Below, piece after piece: positions 49,735 through 51,254 of a stretch of DNA of 51,254 nucleotides. The translations under genes and the position numbers were made by a program. Numbering within the stretch: position 1 is the stretch's first letter; each line of letters begins with the position of its first letter. Source of the stretch: a virus; IMG/VR virus record IMGVR_UViG_3300050821_004076, positions 1-51,254 of that record. One strand, written 5' to 3'. The notes beneath the pieces were generated by a model. It had not been told where the DNA came from and made no database searches. It saw only the letters and a program-made list of their open reading frames with translations.

Positions 49735-50108
49735 CACATCACCCTCGGTTTCCCCGTGGCAGGATCCACCGGAGCTTTGTGGCCGAGTCCTGTGTTCCTC
49801 TTTGCCTCGAAGTATTTGCCCACGGCCATCTCAGTCAAGAGGTTGTCGAAGTCCTGCGGGGTGAGCATCTGGATCAGCCCGGCGATAAGGTTGAGCACGA
49901 TGTCAGACCTGCCCACGCAGCGCAGGGCGCCATGCCCTGACGGTTCCTCGCCCAGCGGGACCCCGAGGACGTAGCTGGACACCCCAAGAGCCTCCAGCGA
50001 CTCCCAGTAGACGTGGGTGACTTGCGCGACGGCCTGCTGCCGCTCTCGCTCTTTGGCGTCGGCGGCAGGATCAGGACTCAAGGCGGATTTCTCGGTTTCA
50101 TCGGTCAT
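49734..50108 (-). CDS. Helical protein of unknown function (124 aa)
   Basis: Start ATG 50108 has GGAGG before it and overlaps the previous stop as ATGA. The protein has an acidic, disordered first 25 residues and a helical middle. A hydrophobic stretch, IVLNLIAGLIQML (residues 73-85), is followed by a basic end. No motif is recognised. Coupling on both sides supports expression with the recombination genes. Confidence 0.55.
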   Translation of the reverse strand: MTDETEKSALSPDPAADAKERERQQAVAQVTHVYWESLEALGVSSYVLGVPLGEEPSGHGALRCVGRSDIVLNLIAGLIQMLTPQDFDNLLTEMAVGKYFEAKRNTGLGHKAPVDPATGKPRVM

Positions 50109-50656
50109 TGTGCCTCCGGAAGCAGCGGGTGAGGATCGAAGTTTAGATCGCTGAACGATAACCATCCCGCCTCGGTAAAGTCTCGGCTGTAGACTTCTTT
50201 ACGCGGAAGCATCGGCTGCCAATTTTCGTCAGTGAACACGCGGTAATGCCACACTTCAGAGCCTTTTCCTTCCGGAGAGTACGGAGGTTCGGCCCAGATT
50301 AGACGGCGATCTTCGTGGTAGAACGCCTCTACCCATTCCTTCGACAACTGGACATCGCGCGGTCGTGGCAGCCCGGTTTCTGGATCTCGATAGCTCAAAC
50401 TCAGATGGAAACACCGTTCATAATCGGGGTTCTTCCACCATCCGCTGGTGTGCATCCCCTCGTCCCGGGTGAAGATCAGGATCGTGCCTGTGGGTTCATG
50501 TTTGCCGATGCAGGTGTCGAAGTAAGGCTTGCCGTAGATGGCGCGGTAATCATCTGCGGAGCGAACTGCGCGTCCGTCCCATGTCCCATTCCAGGCGCGC
50601 TTCCACATCCTACGGGCGACGTCTTCTTTCAGCGAGTACCGATCGAAGGTCATCAT
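50105..50656 (-). CDS. Replication-module protein of unknown function (183 aa)
   Basis: ATG 50656 overlaps the stop of the Rad50-like gene, and its own stop overlaps the next start (ATGA). The protein is rich in Trp, Tyr and Asp. It has strands around TGTILIFTRDEG and GWWKNPDYERCFHLSLSYRD (residues 57-90), and a PPYSPEGKGSEVWHYRVF segment later. It could be a small enzyme, but no catalytic set can be named. Conserved context with a Rad50-like protein suggests DNA metabolism. Confidence 0.55.
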   Translation of the reverse strand: MMTFDRYSLKEDVARRMWKRAWNGTWDGRAVRSADDYRAIYGKPYFDTCIGKHEPTGTILIFTRDEGMHTSGWWKNPDYERCFHLSLSYRDPETGLPRPRDVQLSKEWVEAFYHEDRRLIWAEPPYSPEGKGSEVWHYRVFTDENWQPMLPRKEVYSRDFTEAGWLSFSDLNFDPHPLLPEAQ

Positions 50657-51254
50657 CCCAGTCTCTCCACGCTTCCATTCTCCACGAAGTAGAAGCCCAC
50701 GCCGTCCTCCGGCTGGACATCCCTGCTCAGATCGTGGCCGATGAGGATGGCTTGGGTCAGAGCGCCGACCTGGAGCATCTTCCTGATGCAGGCGAATGCC
50801 CGGGCCCGGTCGTTCTCGTCGATCTGGTCCAGCGGGTCGACGACGATCATCTTGATCCCGCTCTGGTAGGCGATGGCAGCCTGAAGAGCGATCTTGACGA
50901 ACATCTGCTCCGATCCGCTCAACTCCTTCAGTGGCAGGACCGTACCGTCGGACAGGTTGGTAATCATGAACGTGCCGGCCTCGATGTCCAACTCCGATTC
51001 ATATCCCCACGCCGCCAGTGTCCTGTTGACCACCTTCGAGAACTCGTCCACGTGCTGCTGGATCAGTTCGGCCCTTATCCCGTCCTTGCCGAAGATGGTG
51101 CACAGCCGCTCGAGGTCGTTCACCTTCTGCTGCTGTGTGGACCGCTGCTGCTTGGTGACCTCGATGTTGTGCAGCGTGGTCTGGTAGTGGATGGCAGGAC
51201 CTAAACGCGCTTCCCACTCTTGCAGCTCCACGTTGAGCGCATCGAGGGTTGAGG
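50653..51254 (-). CDS. Rad50/SbcC-like ATPase, C-terminal part (5' end outside window)
   Basis: The frame is open to the window edge, so only the last 200 residues are seen. They hold the end of a coiled coil, then the second half of an SMC/Rad50-type ATPase: the signature LSGSEQ (in place of LSGGE), Walker B MIVVDPLDQID and a D-loop-like segment, then GHDLS as a switch. Rad50/SbcC pairs with the Mre11/SbcD nuclease to process DNA ends. Phage versions (T4 gp46-like) serve recombination-dependent replication. A nuclease partner should lie upstream, outside the window. Confidence 0.85.
   Translation of the reverse strand, partial: STLDALNVELQEWEARLGPAIHYQTTLHNIEVTKQQRSTQQQKVNDLERLCTIFGKDGIRAELIQQHVDEFSKVVNRTLAAWGYESELDIEAGTFMITNLSDGTVLPLKELSGSEQMFVKIALQAAIAYQSGIKMIVVDPLDQIDENDRARAFACIRKMLQVGALTQAILIGHDLSRDVQPEDGVGFYFVENGSVERLG

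Noticed and set aside
1-51254. CRISPR arrays, integrase or attachment sites
   Set aside because: No regularly spaced repeats, recombinase or tRNA-linked direct repeats are visible.

Overview
The window is part of a tailed double-stranded DNA bacteriophage genome, or a viral contig cut at both ends. The left end enters a portal-like gene and the right end leaves inside a Rad50/SbcC-like gene. A portal, scaffold, capsid, connector and fibre series, one very large internal protein, and no recognisable tape measure, sheath or tail tube suggest a podovirus-like virion. The host cannot be read from the sequence. Sec-type signal peptides and strong Shine-Dalgarno sites fit a Gram-negative bacterium; Acidobacteriota or another soil group would be a guess. 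No integrase, DNA polymerase, tRNA, CRISPR array or clear endolysin is visible.

Positions 1-32.7 kb are the virion module, almost all on the + strand: portal end, scaffold-like protein, major capsid protein, a terminator, an HNH nuclease coupled to a radical-SAM-like protein, connector and tail proteins, two long fibre proteins with signal peptides, small internal proteins and a 2964-residue polyvalent-type protein. Two free-standing HNH-AP2 homing-type nucleases sit between these genes. A 479-base intergenic region with strong RNA-like dyads follows, then the terminase genes. The large subunit is cut by one in-frame TAA.

Positions 35.7-40.6 kb, on the - strand, hold small genes of host-interaction type: a Lar-like zinc ribbon, a HAD-like phosphatase, a secreted protein and an Acb2/Tad1-type cyclic-nucleotide sponge. 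An IS1595-family element (38428-40384, perfect 24-bp terminal repeats, 8-bp target duplication) has landed in the sponge gene. The insertion left the sponge domain with a new start codon supplied by the element.

Positions 40.7-51.25 kb, on the - strand, are the chaperonin and replication module. Read right to left they are a Rad50/SbcC-like ATPase, small proteins, an HNH nuclease, a third HNH-AP2 nuclease, a DUF1376-type replication protein containing iteron-like repeats, a DnaB-like helicase, more zinc-ribbon and HNH proteins, then groES-groEL. Most genes overlap by ATGA or TGATG, so this is probably one or a few long transcripts ending at the hairpin below groEL.

The strongest unusual signals are four. 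First, the three HNH-AP2 genes share a leader whose ribosome-binding site and start codon are enclosed by an inverted repeat that differs in sequence but keeps pairing. Second, the Acb2-type gene was interrupted and re-started by the IS element. Third, a 2H phosphoesterase domain is embedded in the giant, probably ejected, protein. Fourth, the terminase large subunit is split by a single stop codon.
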